A stretch of 64,000 nucleotides of DNA from Antrihabitans auranticaus (GTDB taxonomy: Bacteria; Actinomycetota; Actinomycetes; Mycobacteriales; Mycobacteriaceae). The stretch is taken from the NCBI RefSeq assembly GCF_016481275.1, contig NZ_JAEMNW010000010.1, positions 62,001 through 126,000 on the forward strand. Reading direction: 5' to 3'. A model generated the notes under the pieces. The model was not told the origin of the DNA. It worked only from the letters and a program-made list of their open reading frames with translations, and did not search any database. This document shows, piece by piece, positions 31,483 through 40,039 of this stretch (position 1 is the stretch's first letter; each line of letters begins with the position of its first letter). The translations under genes were made by a program, and so were the position numbers.

Positions 31483-32271
31483 ATGACGATGGTCCAGGAC
31501 CCACCCCAACCGGTCGGCGTGCTGCTGAAGCATTGGCGTGAGCAGCGGCGGCTGAGTCAACTCGAACTCGCGACGCGGACCGAGGTCTCGGCACGCCACC
31601 TGAGTTTCGTCGAGACGGGCCGGTCCAAGCCGACGCAGACGATGTTGCTCAAGCTGAGCGAACAGCTGGATATTCCACTGCGCGAACGTAATTCGCTGCT
31701 GCTCGCAGGCGGGTACGCGCCCGCGTACGCCGAACATCAACTCAGCGACATCCCGATGGCCGCAGTCGCCGATGCCATAGGCAAGATTTTGCGCGGCCAC
31801 CTGCCCTACCCCGCCGTCGTCGTCGACCGGCACTGGAACATGGTCGACGGGAACGAGGCTGTCGCGCTGTTCACGGCGGGGTGCGCAATGCATCTGCTGG
31901 AGCCGCCGATCAACGTCTTGCGGCTGGCGCTGCACCCGGAAGGAATGGCACGCCGCATACAAAATCTTGGGCAGACGCGGGCGCACCTCCTCGACCGCCT
32001 CGCCCACCAGATCTCGGCAACCGGCGACGCCGCTCTTCGCGACCTCCACCGCGAGCTGCGCACCTATCCGGGTGACGACCTCGACACCGTGCACGACACC
32101 CGGGCACTCGTCGTTCCGATCCGGCTCGCCCCGGACGGCGATGGCCCCGAGCTGGCCTTCTTCAGCACGACCACGGTGTTCGGGACACCACTGGACGTCA
32201 CGTTGGCGGAATTGGCGGTCGAATCCTTCTACCCCGCAGACGAAACTACGGTCGCTGCATTCAAACGGTGA
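31483..32271 (+). CDS. XRE family regulator with MmyB-like ligand-binding domain
   Basis: A 262-residue regulator. The helix-turn-helix at about residues 10-65 reads LLKHWREQRRLSQLELATRTEVSARHLSFVETGRSKPTQTMLLKLSEQL, the standard sequence of this group. Then LDIPLRERNSLLLAGGYAPAY leads into the PAS-like MmyB domain (YPAVVVDRHWNMVDGN, then LRLALHPEGMARRIQN, and FFSTTTVFGTPLDVTLAELAVESFYPAD), thought to bind a lipid or fatty acid. These regulators usually control a neighbouring dehydrogenase; none is adjacent here, so the type II NADH dehydrogenase downstream is only a candidate target. Confidence 0.92.
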   Translation: MTMVQDPPQPVGVLLKHWREQRRLSQLELATRTEVSARHLSFVETGRSKPTQTMLLKLSEQLDIPLRERNSLLLAGGYAPAYAEHQLSDIPMAAVADAIGKILRGHLPYPAVVVDRHWNMVDGNEAVALFTAGCAMHLLEPPINVLRLALHPEGMARRIQNLGQTRAHLLDRLAHQISATGDAALRDLHRELRTYPGDDLDTVHDTRALVVPIRLAPDGDGPELAFFSTTTVFGTPLDVTLAELAVESFYPADETTVAAFKR

Positions 32272-32393
32272 CGAAACGTCTTGTCGACGGGCAGATGTGG
32301 ACGTTGGCAGGACGTTTGGGATGATCCCGACTACGGTTTTGTCAAAGGTCGTCCCATGTGTGGCGGCGCTTGATCGTGGAGGAGGGTCACAGA

Positions 32394-33827
32394 ATGGGCG
32401 TAGAAGCTACGCAGAAAAGGCACCGTGTCGTCGTCATCGGATCGGGGTTCGGCGGCTTGACGGCAGCGAAGGCGCTGAAGAGGGCCGACGTCGACGTGAC
32501 ACTCATTGCCAAGACGACACATCACCTGTTCCAGCCGCTGTTGTACCAGGTGGCGACCGGAATTCTGTCCGAGGGCGAGATCGCGCCTTCGACGCGCGTG
32601 ATCCTGCGGAAGAACAAGAACGTCGAAGTACTCCTCGGCGAGGTCAAGTCGATCGACCTGGCGAACAAGACGGTCACGTCCAAGTTGATGGAGATGAATA
32701 CCGTCACGCCGTTCGACAGCCTCATCGTCGCCGCGGGTGCACAGCAGTCGTACTTCGGTAACGACCACTTCGGCGCCTACGCACCCGGCATGAAGACGAT
32801 CGACGACGCCCTCGAACTGCGCGGCCGAATCGTGGGTGCATTCGAAGCTGCCGAGGTGACGACCGATCCCAAGGAACGCGATCGGCGCATGACGTTCGTG
32901 GTGGTCGGCGCGGGACCGACCGGCGTCGAGCTTGCCGGACAGATCGCCGAGGTCGCGGACCGGACGATGGACGGCGCGTTCCGCAACATCGATCCACGCG
33001 ATTGCCGCGTGATCCTGCTGGACGCGGCTCCCGCGGTACTCCCGCCGATGGGCGAGAAGCTCGGTTTGAAGGCGCAGCACCGGCTCGAGCGGATGGGCGT
33101 GGAGATCCAGCTCAACGCGATGGTGACCAACGTCGACTACATGGGCATCACCGTGAAGGAGAAGGACGGCACCGAGCGGCGCATCGAGTGTGCGTGCAAG
33201 GTGTGGTCCGCGGGCGTTCAAGGCAACCCGCTGGGCAAGATGATCGCCGAGCAATCCGACGGCACCGAGGTGGACCGCGCAGGTCGCGTGGTCGTCGAAC
33301 CGGACCTCACGGTCAAAGGCCACCCGTACGTCTTCGTCGTCGGTGACCTGATGTCGGTTCCCGGCGTCCCCGGTATGGCACAGGGTGCGATTCAGGGCGC
33401 CAAGTACGCGACCAACCACATCAAGGCGTCCCTGAAGGGCAACGACACCCCTGCCGAGCGCAAGCCCTTCAAGTACTTCGACAAGGGCAGCATGGCCACC
33501 GTGTCCCGCTTCAATGCGGTCTGCAAGGTCGGCAAGCTGGAGTTCGGCGGCTTCCTCGCCTGGCTCGCGTGGCTCGGCCTGCACCTCTTCTACCTGGTCG
33601 GGCACAAGAACCGCTTCACGACGGTCGTCGCGTGGTTCATCACGTTCATCGGTAGCGGACGTGGTCAACTGGCCATCACCGAGCGTTGGATCTACTCACG
33701 GCTCGCCATGGAGCAGCTGCAATCGGCCAAGGCGGCCGGCGCAGTCGGGCCGAAACCTGGCACACCACCGGTCGAATCGGCCGACGGGGAGCCGGCGGCT
33801 CTGACGAAGGAGCAGGCAGCGGGCTAG
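32394..33827 (+). CDS. ndh: Type II NADH dehydrogenase
   Basis: A 477-residue single-subunit NADH:menaquinone oxidoreductase. RVVVIGSGFGGLTAAKALKRADVDVTLI is the FAD-binding fold and MTFVVVGAGPTGVELAGQIAEVA the NADH-binding fold. The membrane-binding C-terminal helix is FLAWLAWLGLHLFYLVGHKNRF. Unlike complex I it pumps no protons. The start at 32394 has a GGAGGAGGG ribosome site. A roughly 40-residue Ala/Pro/Glu-rich tail ends the protein. Its position next to a hydrogenase locus is interesting because both enzymes feed the quinone pool, but they are not co-transcribed. Confidence 0.95.
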   Translation: MGVEATQKRHRVVVIGSGFGGLTAAKALKRADVDVTLIAKTTHHLFQPLLYQVATGILSEGEIAPSTRVILRKNKNVEVLLGEVKSIDLANKTVTSKLMEMNTVTPFDSLIVAAGAQQSYFGNDHFGAYAPGMKTIDDALELRGRIVGAFEAAEVTTDPKERDRRMTFVVVGAGPTGVELAGQIAEVADRTMDGAFRNIDPRDCRVILLDAAPAVLPPMGEKLGLKAQHRLERMGVEIQLNAMVTNVDYMGITVKEKDGTERRIECACKVWSAGVQGNPLGKMIAEQSDGTEVDRAGRVVVEPDLTVKGHPYVFVVGDLMSVPGVPGMAQGAIQGAKYATNHIKASLKGNDTPAERKPFKYFDKGSMATVSRFNAVCKVGKLEFGGFLAWLAWLGLHLFYLVGHKNRFTTVVAWFITFIGSGRGQLAITERWIYSRLAMEQLQSAKAAGAVGPKPGTPPVESADGEPAALTKEQAAG

Positions 33828-34195
33828 TGCGCGTGCGTGGCGCCGAGATCGTGCAACAGTCGATGCACGATCTCGTCGTCCAGCCTGTAGGTCATCTTCT
33901 TGCCGTCCCGTTCGACGGCGACCCACCCCTGGTTGCGCAGCAGGCGTAGCGCTTGCGATACCGCCGTCTGGCTCATGGACAACGCGGCCGCGAGGTCCGA
34001 TACGCAGATTCCCGGCGCGCGGTGCATTCCCAGCAGGATCTGCAGTCGCGTCGGGTCTCCGAGCAGTTCGAAACGACGGACCCAATGGCCGAGTTCGGGT
34101 GCGGCGTCGACGGCGGCACGCGCCTGCTCGACGTGGTGCGCGTCGAAGATCCGCTGTTCATCGGGGCCGTCTGGCATGCGACTGCCATCTGTCAT
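33824..34195 (-). CDS. ArsR family metalloregulator, NmtR/KmtR-like
   Basis: A 123-residue winged-helix repressor: RRFELLGDPTRLQILLGMHRAPGICVSDLAAALSMSQTAVSQALRLLRNQGWVAVERDGKKMTYRL. The C-terminal helix and tail (DDEIVHRLLHDLGATHAH) are rich in Asp, Glu and His, like the nickel/cobalt sites of mycobacterial NmtR and KmtR; no cysteine pair of the ArsR/CmtR kind is seen. It begins inside the stop codon of ureD (ATGA), so it is the last gene of the urease operon. A nickel-responsive role fits both urease and the nearby hydrogenase, but which metal it binds is untested. Confidence 0.85.
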   Translation of the reverse strand: MTDGSRMPDGPDEQRIFDAHHVEQARAAVDAAPELGHWVRRFELLGDPTRLQILLGMHRAPGICVSDLAAALSMSQTAVSQALRLLRNQGWVAVERDGKKMTYRLDDEIVHRLLHDLGATHAH

Positions 34196-34863
34196 ACGAC
34201 TACCGTAGCGACGTCGGCGGGTAGACGGGAGCCCTGCCACGTCGACAGGCTGCCACCGAGCGCGAGCGGCAACCGCACACCGTCGATACCCCGGACCTCA
34301 CTAGGCCGTATGTCCGGATAGACGAGCTCGCCGACGGCGGCCCGCGGTGCGGAGATCACGTCGTCACCCGGACTGCCCGCACCGATTTCCAGGCGGTGCC
34401 GGACGAGTGGCCGGCCGGCGAGGTCGGCGGCCAACGTCGCGCTCCAGCGTCCTTCACCCTCCCCCGCCCGACCGATCTGGGCACGCTCCCGAATTCGGAC
34501 CACGGACGATTCAGTAAGCTGCACAATGGTTTTCGCGTGATGCTCGGCGGCAGCCGCAATGATGGTCGGTTCCGGATCGACGTCGAGTGTTGCGCCGTCG
34601 GCTACGTCGAACCGCCATTCGCTGTGCGAGACCACTGTCGACGAACCCGGCAGCGCAATGCTGGCCGCGACCGTGCGCAGCACAAGCCGCGCGCCCGCCG
34701 CAACGCTGACCTGCACCTCGATCACGTCACCGCCGAGCGGCGTCGCCGCAGCACCGATCAGGTGGACGGTTTCCGGGCCGGTCACCCGCGCCGCGAGTGC
34801 GCCGTGCGCAGTGATCCGCGGCAGTCGGCCCTTCTCCGCGACGATGCGCAGACAGCTACGCAT
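34192..34863 (-). CDS. ureD: Urease accessory protein UreD
   Basis: UreD (223 residues) scaffolds the UreF-UreG complex on apo-urease and channels nickel to the active site. The sequence shows [40 protein letters not shown], then [46 protein letters not shown], the family's beta-helical core. It is somewhat shorter than the typical 260-280 residues, as in other actinobacteria. It overlaps ureG by eight bases upstream and the ArsR gene downstream. Confidence 0.9.
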   Translation of the reverse strand: MRSCLRIVAEKGRLPRITAHGALAARVTGPETVHLIGAAATPLGGDVIEVQVSVAAGARLVLRTVAASIALPGSSTVVSHSEWRFDVADGATLDVDPEPTIIAAAAEHHAKTIVQLTESSVVRIRERAQIGRAGEGEGRWSATLAADLAGRPLVRHRLEIGAGSPGDDVISAPRAAVGELVYPDIRPSEVRGIDGVRLPLALGGSLSTWQGSRLPADVATVVV

Positions 34864-35527
34864 GTCTGACTTGGTGCAGCCATTCGAGTACAGGCTTCGC
34901 CGCAGGATCTTCGGTCAGCGACAACAAGACCGTCGGGCGGCCTTCCCGAACCCGGACCGCGTCGCCTTCCATCACGACGAGGTCGGCGCCGACCATCGGT
35001 GCCAGGTCGGTCTTGTTGATGACCAGAAGGTCCGAAAAGGTCACGCCCGGACCACCCTTCCGGGGCACCTTGTCTCCACCCGCTACATCGACGACGAAGA
35101 TCTGCACGTCGATCAGCCCCGACGAGAACGTCGCCGTCAGGTTGTCACCCCCCGATTCGACGAGGATCAGGTCGAGGCCAGGATTGGCCTCGATGAGGTC
35201 GTCGATCGCGTCGAGATTCGCTGTGATGTCGTCCCGGATCGCCGTATGCGGGCAACCGCCGGTCTGCACAGCCGCAATGCGCTCGTCCGGCAGCACCGCA
35301 TGGCGCCGCAGAAAATCCGCATCTTCGGTGGTGTAGATATCGTTGGTCAGGACGGCCAGCGACAACTCGTCACGCAACTGCCGGCACAGCGCTGCCACGA
35401 GCGCCGTCTTGCCCGACCCGACCGGCCCGCCAACGCCGACCCGTAACGGTTCACCCTCCTGCCGGACCCGTTTCGGCCGGTCGTGGGCGTGTGTGTGCGG
35501 CAGGCCGTCGATCAGGTGCGGTGGCAT
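34856..35527 (-). CDS. ureG: Urease nickel-insertion GTPase UreG
   Basis: UreG (223 residues) is the GTPase that supplies nickel and energy for urease activation. The N-terminus [21 protein letters not shown] is His-rich. The P-loop is [44 protein letters not shown] with the Cys-Pro-His nickel motif, [16 protein letters not shown] and VINKTDLAP follow in order. ATG 35527 was preferred because it matches the family N-terminus; ATG 35551 is in frame upstream. Confidence 0.96.
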   Translation of the reverse strand: MPPHLIDGLPHTHAHDRPKRVRQEGEPLRVGVGGPVGSGKTALVAALCRQLRDELSLAVLTNDIYTTEDADFLRRHAVLPDERIAAVQTGGCPHTAIRDDITANLDAIDDLIEANPGLDLILVESGGDNLTATFSSGLIDVQIFVVDVAGGDKVPRKGGPGVTFSDLLVINKTDLAPMVGADLVVMEGDAVRVREGRPTVLLSLTEDPAAKPVLEWLHQVRHA

Positions 35528-35551
35528 GGAAACTCCAATCGGTAACGACAT

Positions 35552-36181
35552 TCACGAGACGAAGAGTGGGCGGTCACGTTCGACGTGGCGCTGCGCCAGC
35601 ACGTCGAGCAGCGGATCGGACAGATCTGCGAGGGCTTTCGCAGCGAGGTCCGCCGTGTCGTCGCACAGTCCGGCGAGCCGGAACGTGCAGGATGCGACAT
35701 CGGCGGGGTCGAGTGCGAGCAGGCGCTGAGCGGCGGTCGCCGACCCGGTCATCGTCGTATAAACCAGAACGAGCGCGGTCTCCGACGGACTCGCATCCTC
35801 GGCTCGCCCGACCGTTCCGCAGACGACCGGCAGATGCGGCCGGGCGCCGAGCCTCGACCAATCCGGTCCACTCCAGACCTGTTTGGCCAATCGCAGCAGT
35901 CCGCGGCCTTGCGCGCGGGACGCGTCGCGTGCCGCCGGTGACGGGGTGCGCGCGTCCGCCTCGAGGTCGGCGAGCGCCGGTTCCAGGCCGGCACACACTG
36001 CCGCCGCAATCGAGCCGGCGACGAGACCCGATGTGCGAATCCGTCTGCGCAAGAACGCTTCCAGGGTCACGATGTCGCGAACGAGGCCTGATGTGACGGC
36101 CTCTTCCACGCCGCCCGAATGAACGTGCCCGCCGATCGGCAATCGGGAGTCGGCCAAGGTCAGCAACGTCGATAGGCGCAT
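35552..36181 (-). CDS. ureF: Urease accessory protein UreF
   Basis: UreF (209 residues) is the all-helical accessory protein that binds UreD and regulates UreG. RLSTLLTLADSRLPIGGHVHSGGVEEAVTSGLV is the conserved N-terminal block, and later pieces include SGLVAGSIAAAVCAGLEPA and TALVLVYTTMTGSATAAQRLLALDP. Its ATG shares one base with the ureC stop (TGATG). It is separated from ureG by 24 bp. Confidence 0.93.
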   Translation of the reverse strand: MRLSTLLTLADSRLPIGGHVHSGGVEEAVTSGLVRDIVTLEAFLRRRIRTSGLVAGSIAAAVCAGLEPALADLEADARTPSPAARDASRAQGRGLLRLAKQVWSGPDWSRLGARPHLPVVCGTVGRAEDASPSETALVLVYTTMTGSATAAQRLLALDPADVASCTFRLAGLCDDTADLAAKALADLSDPLLDVLAQRHVERDRPLFVS

Positions 36182-37902
36182 CAGAACAGGAAATACCGTT
36201 GCGCCATCGGCAGTTCGGTGGCCGGCTGCTCTTCCCAGACTTCGCCGTCGATCCGGACCGTGAAGGTATCGGGATCGACCTCGATCGTCGGGCGCGCGTC
36301 GTTGTGCGGCATGTCGGCTTTGCCCCGCCTGCGAACGTCGTTGACCGGAACGAACTTTCGATCACATTTCAGGCGGTCGGCAAGCCCGTCCTCGATGGCC
36401 TGGGGCGCGACGAAATGCACCGACGTTGCGGCGGCCGCCTTCGGCGATGCGCCGAACATCGGGCGTGGCAGCTCAGGCTGCGGCGTTGGAATGGATGCGT
36501 TCGCGTCGCCCATCGTCGCCCACGCGATCATGCCGCCCTTGATCACCAGGTGCGGACGGACCGCGAAGAACGCCGGCTCCCACAAGACCAGATCGGCGAG
36601 CTTTCCGACCTCCACCGACCCGATCTCGGACTCCAGCCCGTGTGCGATCGCGGGGTTGATCGTGTACTTCGCGATGTAGCGCTGAACGCGTGCGTTGTCG
36701 GCGTGCGTATCGCCGAGCAGCGCGCCACGGCGCCGTTTCATCATGTGCGCGGTTTGCCACGTTCGCATGACGACCTCGCCGATCCGTCCCATCGCTTGCG
36801 AGTCGCTACCGATCATCGAAATGGCACCGAGGTCGTGCAGCAGATCTTCGGCCGCGATCGTCGACGGCCGGATTCGGCTTTCCGCGAAGGCGAGGTCCTC
36901 GGGAATCGACGCGTCCAGATGATGGCAGACCATGAGCATGTCGAGATGTTCGTCGAGCGTGTTGACAGTGTGCGGTCGCGTCGGATTGGTAGAGCTGGGA
37001 AGGACATTCGCGTGCGCGGCAACCGTGATGATGTCCGGTGCGTGCCCGCCGCCGGCACCTTCCGTGTGATAGGCGTGGATTCCGCGGCCTTTGATCGCGG
37101 CGATCGTGTCTTCGACGAAGCCCGCCTCGTTCAACGTGTCCGAATGCAGCGCCACCTGGACGCCCGCCGCGTCAGCGACGGTCAGACAGGCATCGATCGC
37201 CGCGGGCGTGGATCCCCAGTCCTCGTGCAGTTTGAAACCCGAAGCGCCACCGCGCAATTGCTCCCACATACTTTCGGCGCTGACGGTGTTACCTTTGCCG
37301 AGCAGCGCGATGTTCATCGGCCACCCGTCGGTCGCTTCGAGCATCCGCGCGAGGTGCCAGCTGCCGGGGGTGACGGTCGTGGCCTTGCTGCCCTCGGCCG
37401 GTCCGGTACCGCCGCCGATCAGCGTCGTGATTCCGCCGCCCAGAGCCTCGTCCATGATCTGCGGACAGATGAAGTGGACGTGACAGTCGATCGCCCCGGC
37501 AGTGAGGATGCGCCCGTTGCCGACGATGATCTCCGTCGGGGGCCCGACCACGAGATCGGGATGCACGCCGGTCATCGTGTCGGGGTTACCGGCCTTGCCG
37601 ATCGCGACGATTCGGCCGTCCCGAATTCCGACGTCCGCCTTGATGATTCCCCAATGATCGATGATCACCGCACCGGTGATCACAGTGTCCGGTGCGCCCT
37701 CGGCGCGCGTCGCACGGGCCTGGCCCATCGATTCGCGCAGCACTTTCCCGCCGCCGAACACGGCTTCCTCGCCGGCCTTTCCGGGCCCGCCGGAGCGGTC
37801 TTCGGTGATCTCGACCAACAGGTCCGTATCGGCCAGCCGGATGCGGTCACCCGTCGTGGGTCCGAACAGTGCGGCGTAACGCGATCTCGGGAGGCTGGTC
37901 AC
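36181..37902 (-). CDS. ureC: Urease alpha subunit UreC
   Basis: The 573-residue catalytic subunit that hydrolyses urea to ammonia and carbamate. The di-nickel site motifs are present: [12 protein letters not shown] (His-x-His), [17 protein letters not shown] with the carbamylated Lys, [18 protein letters not shown], and [15 protein letters not shown]. The flap region [22 protein letters not shown] includes the catalytic His. GTG 37902 overlaps the ureB stop as GTGA. Length is standard. Confidence 0.97.
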   Translation of the reverse strand: MTSLPRSRYAALFGPTTGDRIRLADTDLLVEITEDRSGGPGKAGEEAVFGGGKVLRESMGQARATRAEGAPDTVITGAVIIDHWGIIKADVGIRDGRIVAIGKAGNPDTMTGVHPDLVVGPPTEIIVGNGRILTAGAIDCHVHFICPQIMDEALGGGITTLIGGGTGPAEGSKATTVTPGSWHLARMLEATDGWPMNIALLGKGNTVSAESMWEQLRGGASGFKLHEDWGSTPAAIDACLTVADAAGVQVALHSDTLNEAGFVEDTIAAIKGRGIHAYHTEGAGGGHAPDIITVAAHANVLPSSTNPTRPHTVNTLDEHLDMLMVCHHLDASIPEDLAFAESRIRPSTIAAEDLLHDLGAISMIGSDSQAMGRIGEVVMRTWQTAHMMKRRRGALLGDTHADNARVQRYIAKYTINPAIAHGLESEIGSVEVGKLADLVLWEPAFFAVRPHLVIKGGMIAWATMGDANASIPTPQPELPRPMFGASPKAAAATSVHFVAPQAIEDGLADRLKCDRKFVPVNDVRRRGKADMPHNDARPTIEVDPDTFTVRIDGEVWEEQPATELPMAQRYFLF

Positions 37903-38213
37903 TTGTCGTCCAATCTGCCTGGCGGGTCCAGGCTGAGGCCGTAGACGGCACGCGCTCCACCAAGCGGTACGAGCGAAACCAGCTGCCCCAGGCCGGGTTC
38001 GAAGCGCACCGCCGTACCCGCGGGGATGTCGAGTCGCTTGCCATAGGCCGCGTCCCGGTCGAAATCGAGCGCCTTGTTCGCCTGCGCGAAATGGACGTGA
38101 CTACCGACCTGGACGGGGCGGTCGCCGAGATTGCGGACCTCGACGGCCGTTCGCGGCGCCCCCGGGTTGAGTTCGATCGTGCCTTCGGCACACAGTATTT
38201 CGCCAGGAATCAT
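37899..38213 (-). CDS. ureB: Urease beta subunit UreB
   Basis: UreB (104 residues) is a structural urease subunit: [74 protein letters not shown] is the family pattern. It starts 5 bp after ureA and overlaps ureC. Separate UreA and UreB chains are normal for this phylum. Confidence 0.96.
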   Translation of the reverse strand: MIPGEILCAEGTIELNPGAPRTAVEVRNLGDRPVQVGSHVHFAQANKALDFDRDAAYGKRLDIPAGTAVRFEPGLGQLVSLVPLGGARAVYGLSLDPPGRLDDK

Positions 38214-38218
38214 GGGTC

Positions 38219-38521
38219 CTACCCGATCGGGTGATGGACGGTCACCAGCTTCGTGCCGTCCGGAAACGTTGCTTCGACCTGTACGTCTTTGAGCATTTCC
38301 GGTACGCCCGTCATGACGTCGGCGCGCGTGAGCACCTCGCGCCCCGACGACATCAGCTCGGCAACCGTCCGACCGTCGCGCGCGCCCTCGAGCACGTGAT
38401 CGGTGATAATCGCCACTGCTTCAGGGTGATTGAGCAGCAAGCCGCGCGCACGACGGCGGCGCGCAAGCTCCGCCGCATAGCTCAACAGCAGTCGTTCCTG
38501 CTCGTGCGGCGACAGTCGCAT
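38219..38521 (-). CDS. ureA: Urease gamma subunit UreA
   Basis: UreA (100 residues): [99 protein letters not shown] is a textbook gamma subunit. ATG 38521 is preceded by GGAGGAGAGG. It is the first gene of the urease operon; the promoter must lie within 38522-38570, close to the hairpin repeat that ends the upstream gene. Confidence 0.96.
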   Translation of the reverse strand: MRLSPHEQERLLLSYAAELARRRRARGLLLNHPEAVAIITDHVLEGARDGRTVAELMSSGREVLTRADVMTGVPEMLKDVQVEATFPDGTKLVTVHHPIG

Positions 38522-38570
38522 TCCCTCTCCTCCTGCGTGGTGAGGGAATTGTAGGGCCGCCACGCCACCC

Positions 38571-38612
38571 GTGCGCGGTTAGCGAGTCCAGGGACTCCCT
38601 GCCGCGCACGGG
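38571..38612. repeat. Hairpin-forming dispersed repeat, copy 1
   Basis: A 42-bp element beginning GTGCGCGGTTAGCGAGTCCA and ending CGCGCACGGG, nearly identical to the one at 55334-55374. Its arms (GTGCGCGG with CCGCGCAC, and GCGAGTCC with GGACTCCC) fold into a long imperfect hairpin. It touches the stop codon of the minus-strand thioesterase gene, so it may terminate that transcript. Confidence 0.85.
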
Positions 38613-39095
38613 TTAGCGCCCCAGCTCCTTGCTCCCCTGAATGTTCTGCAGCCGGACCTGCCCGCGTGCAACCAGGCGCTGCTCAGCGTCGGAGATGGTC
38701 ACAACCCAGATCTGCTGGGTCTTTCCGCGGTGAATCGGACTTGCCTCGCCGTACAACATGCCCTCGCGTGCGGCCCGGAGAAAGTCTGTGTTGTTGTTCA
38801 CGCCCACGACGCTGCCCCTTGACCCCCACCACAGGCCGGCGGCGCAACTGGCGATCGATTCGATCACCGCGCAGTGGACACCACCGTGCAGCAGCCCGGC
38901 CGGCTGGTGCAGGTCGGGGGTGACCTCGAATTCGGCACGCACACGATCCGGAGTCAACTCCGTGTATCGCAGGCCGATGCGACCGTCGAAACCCGTAGCT
39001 ACCCATGCGGTGAGTTGCTCAGGCGTCACGCTGCCGTGCTCGAAGCGGACGTCACCGTTCTCGGTCAATGGCTTCTCCCTGTCGTTGTAGTTCAT
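38613..39095 (-). CDS. PaaI-type hotdog thioesterase
   Basis: A 160-residue hotdog-fold protein. TELTPDRVRAEFEVTPDLHQPAGLLHGGVHCAVIESIASCAAGLW carries the HGG motif and helix of the PaaI/4HBT group. VGVNNNTDFLRAAREGMLYGEASPIHRGKTQQIWVVTISDAEQRLVARGQVRLQNI completes the fold. It likely hydrolyses acyl- or aroyl-CoA thioesters. The start at 39095 fits the family N-terminus, though its ribosome site is weak. Upstream lie a terminator-like hairpin and an IdeR-like box with no closer gene. Confidence 0.88.
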   Translation of the reverse strand: MNYNDREKPLTENGDVRFEHGSVTPEQLTAWVATGFDGRIGLRYTELTPDRVRAEFEVTPDLHQPAGLLHGGVHCAVIESIASCAAGLWWGSRGSVVGVNNNTDFLRAAREGMLYGEASPIHRGKTQQIWVVTISDAEQRLVARGQVRLQNIQGSKELGR

Positions 39096-39128
39096 TTCCA
39101 CAACTACACGACCCCGCAAACCAGAAAA

Positions 39129-39167
39129 GCGATGGGCCCCTTGCCTGCCCGGCATGGGGCCCATCGC
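39129..39167 (-). terminator. Rho-independent-type terminator (minus strand)
   Basis: GCGATGGGCCCC (39129-39140) pairs perfectly with GGGGCCCATCGC (39156-39167) around a 15-base loop. On the minus strand the stem is followed by TTTTCTGG. It would end transcription from the FhuF-like gene at 39282-39986, or from the orphan IdeR-box promoter, before the thioesterase gene. Confidence 0.8.
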
Positions 39168-39234
39168 GGGAAGGACCGGGGGTCTCAGCAGCCCTCTGGA
39201 CTCCGGCACGGTCCGATTGCGTCCCATGATCAGT

Positions 39235-39253
39235 ATAGGCAAGCCTTTCCTAA
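39235..39253 (-). promoter_or_regulatory. IdeR/DtxR-like iron box without an obvious adjacent gene
   Basis: Read on the minus strand the site is TTAGGAAAGGCTTGCCTAT, which matches 14 of 19 positions of the IdeR consensus TTAGGTTAGGCTAACCTAA. It lies between the 3' end of the FhuF-like gene and the hairpin at 39129-39167. The next gene on that strand is the thioesterase, 140 bp on. Confidence 0.55.
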
Positions 39254-39281
39254 GTTTGCAACTGCTACGTTTTCGGGCACG

Positions 39282-39986
39282 TCACGCAGCCTTGACGCCG
39301 CGCACGGGACGGCCGGCATTGGCAATCGCGTCGAGAACCGCCTGGCCCCTTCGCATTCCAACCGTCGCCGGAGCGCTGCCCAGCATCGGCACGTAGGTCG
39401 CAGCGCCGACCACTGCCTCACCCACGATGCCCCAGAAACGCCGATAGTCGAGGTCTGCGCACATGGACAGCCGCTCATAGATTGCGTCCAGCGCCGTCAT
39501 GGACCGATGTGCGGTCCACAATGCAAGCGCCTGTTCGCACGGGACGGTGACGGTACCGGTCTGGCCGGCAAGGGAGTCGTCCGGCAGCAGTCGAATGGTC
39601 GTGTCGTCGACACCTGCCCAGTCGATGCCACCGTCGCTGTCGAGATGGATCGACAGGTTCTCGATACCCGGATCCCAGGCCCGGCCGTCGAGCACAAGCG
39701 AAGCGACCACGCGGCCGATCACGGCATGAATCAGCGATGTTGCAACCACGTCGGCGGCGGCACTCACCGAGGACATCTCGGCGGTCGCGCGGCGGTACAT
39801 CAGGTCGACACGACCGCTGTCGAGCCCTTCCTGCAGTCCCCACCAGCGTCGTTTGCCCTGCTCGGCCATCGCAGCCACCGCGTACACGCGCGGGTAGTCC
39901 GGCGACAGCCGACGCAATCGGGTCGCCGCTTCGGCGAACGCCGCTCGTGGTCTATCGATCGAAAAAGCGGTTGCAGACGGATGCAT
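39282..39986 (-). CDS. Iron-regulated FhuF-like protein (putative)
   Basis: A 234-residue protein starting at ATG 39986. The pattern VVATSLIHAVIGRVVASLVLDGRAWDPGIENLSIHLDSDGGIDWAGVDD, then PCEQALALWTAHRSMTALDAIYERL and RRFWGIVGEAVVGAATYVPML, resembles FhuF-type ferric-siderophore reductases and the related IucA/IucC C-terminal fold. The C-terminal cysteine cluster that binds the [2Fe-2S] centre of FhuF is absent, so redox activity is doubtful. A clear IdeR box lies 28 bp upstream, so expression should rise when iron is scarce. Siderophore iron release or handling is the best guess. Confidence 0.55.
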   Translation of the reverse strand: MHPSATAFSIDRPRAAFAEAATRLRRLSPDYPRVYAVAAMAEQGKRRWWGLQEGLDSGRVDLMYRRATAEMSSVSAAADVVATSLIHAVIGRVVASLVLDGRAWDPGIENLSIHLDSDGGIDWAGVDDTTIRLLPDDSLAGQTGTVTVPCEQALALWTAHRSMTALDAIYERLSMCADLDYRRFWGIVGEAVVGAATYVPMLGSAPATVGMRRGQAVLDAIANAGRPVRGVKAA

Positions 39987-40013
39987 CCAGGCTCCTCGGT
40001 TCCTATCCTTTAG

Positions 40014-40032
40014 CAAGGTTAGGCTTACCATA
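40014..40032 (-). promoter_or_regulatory. IdeR/DtxR iron box upstream of the FhuF-like gene
   Basis: CAAGGTTAGGCTTACCATA (plus strand) matches 14 of 19 bases of the IdeR consensus, including an unbroken AGGTTAGGCT core. It is 28 bp upstream of the start at 39986, the normal place for an iron-dependent repressor site. Confidence 0.75.
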
Positions 40033-40039
40033 CAGAGCG

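Noticed and set aside
36199-37944. 581-codon plus-strand open frame across ureC
   Set aside because: It is the antisense shadow of a fully conserved ureC.
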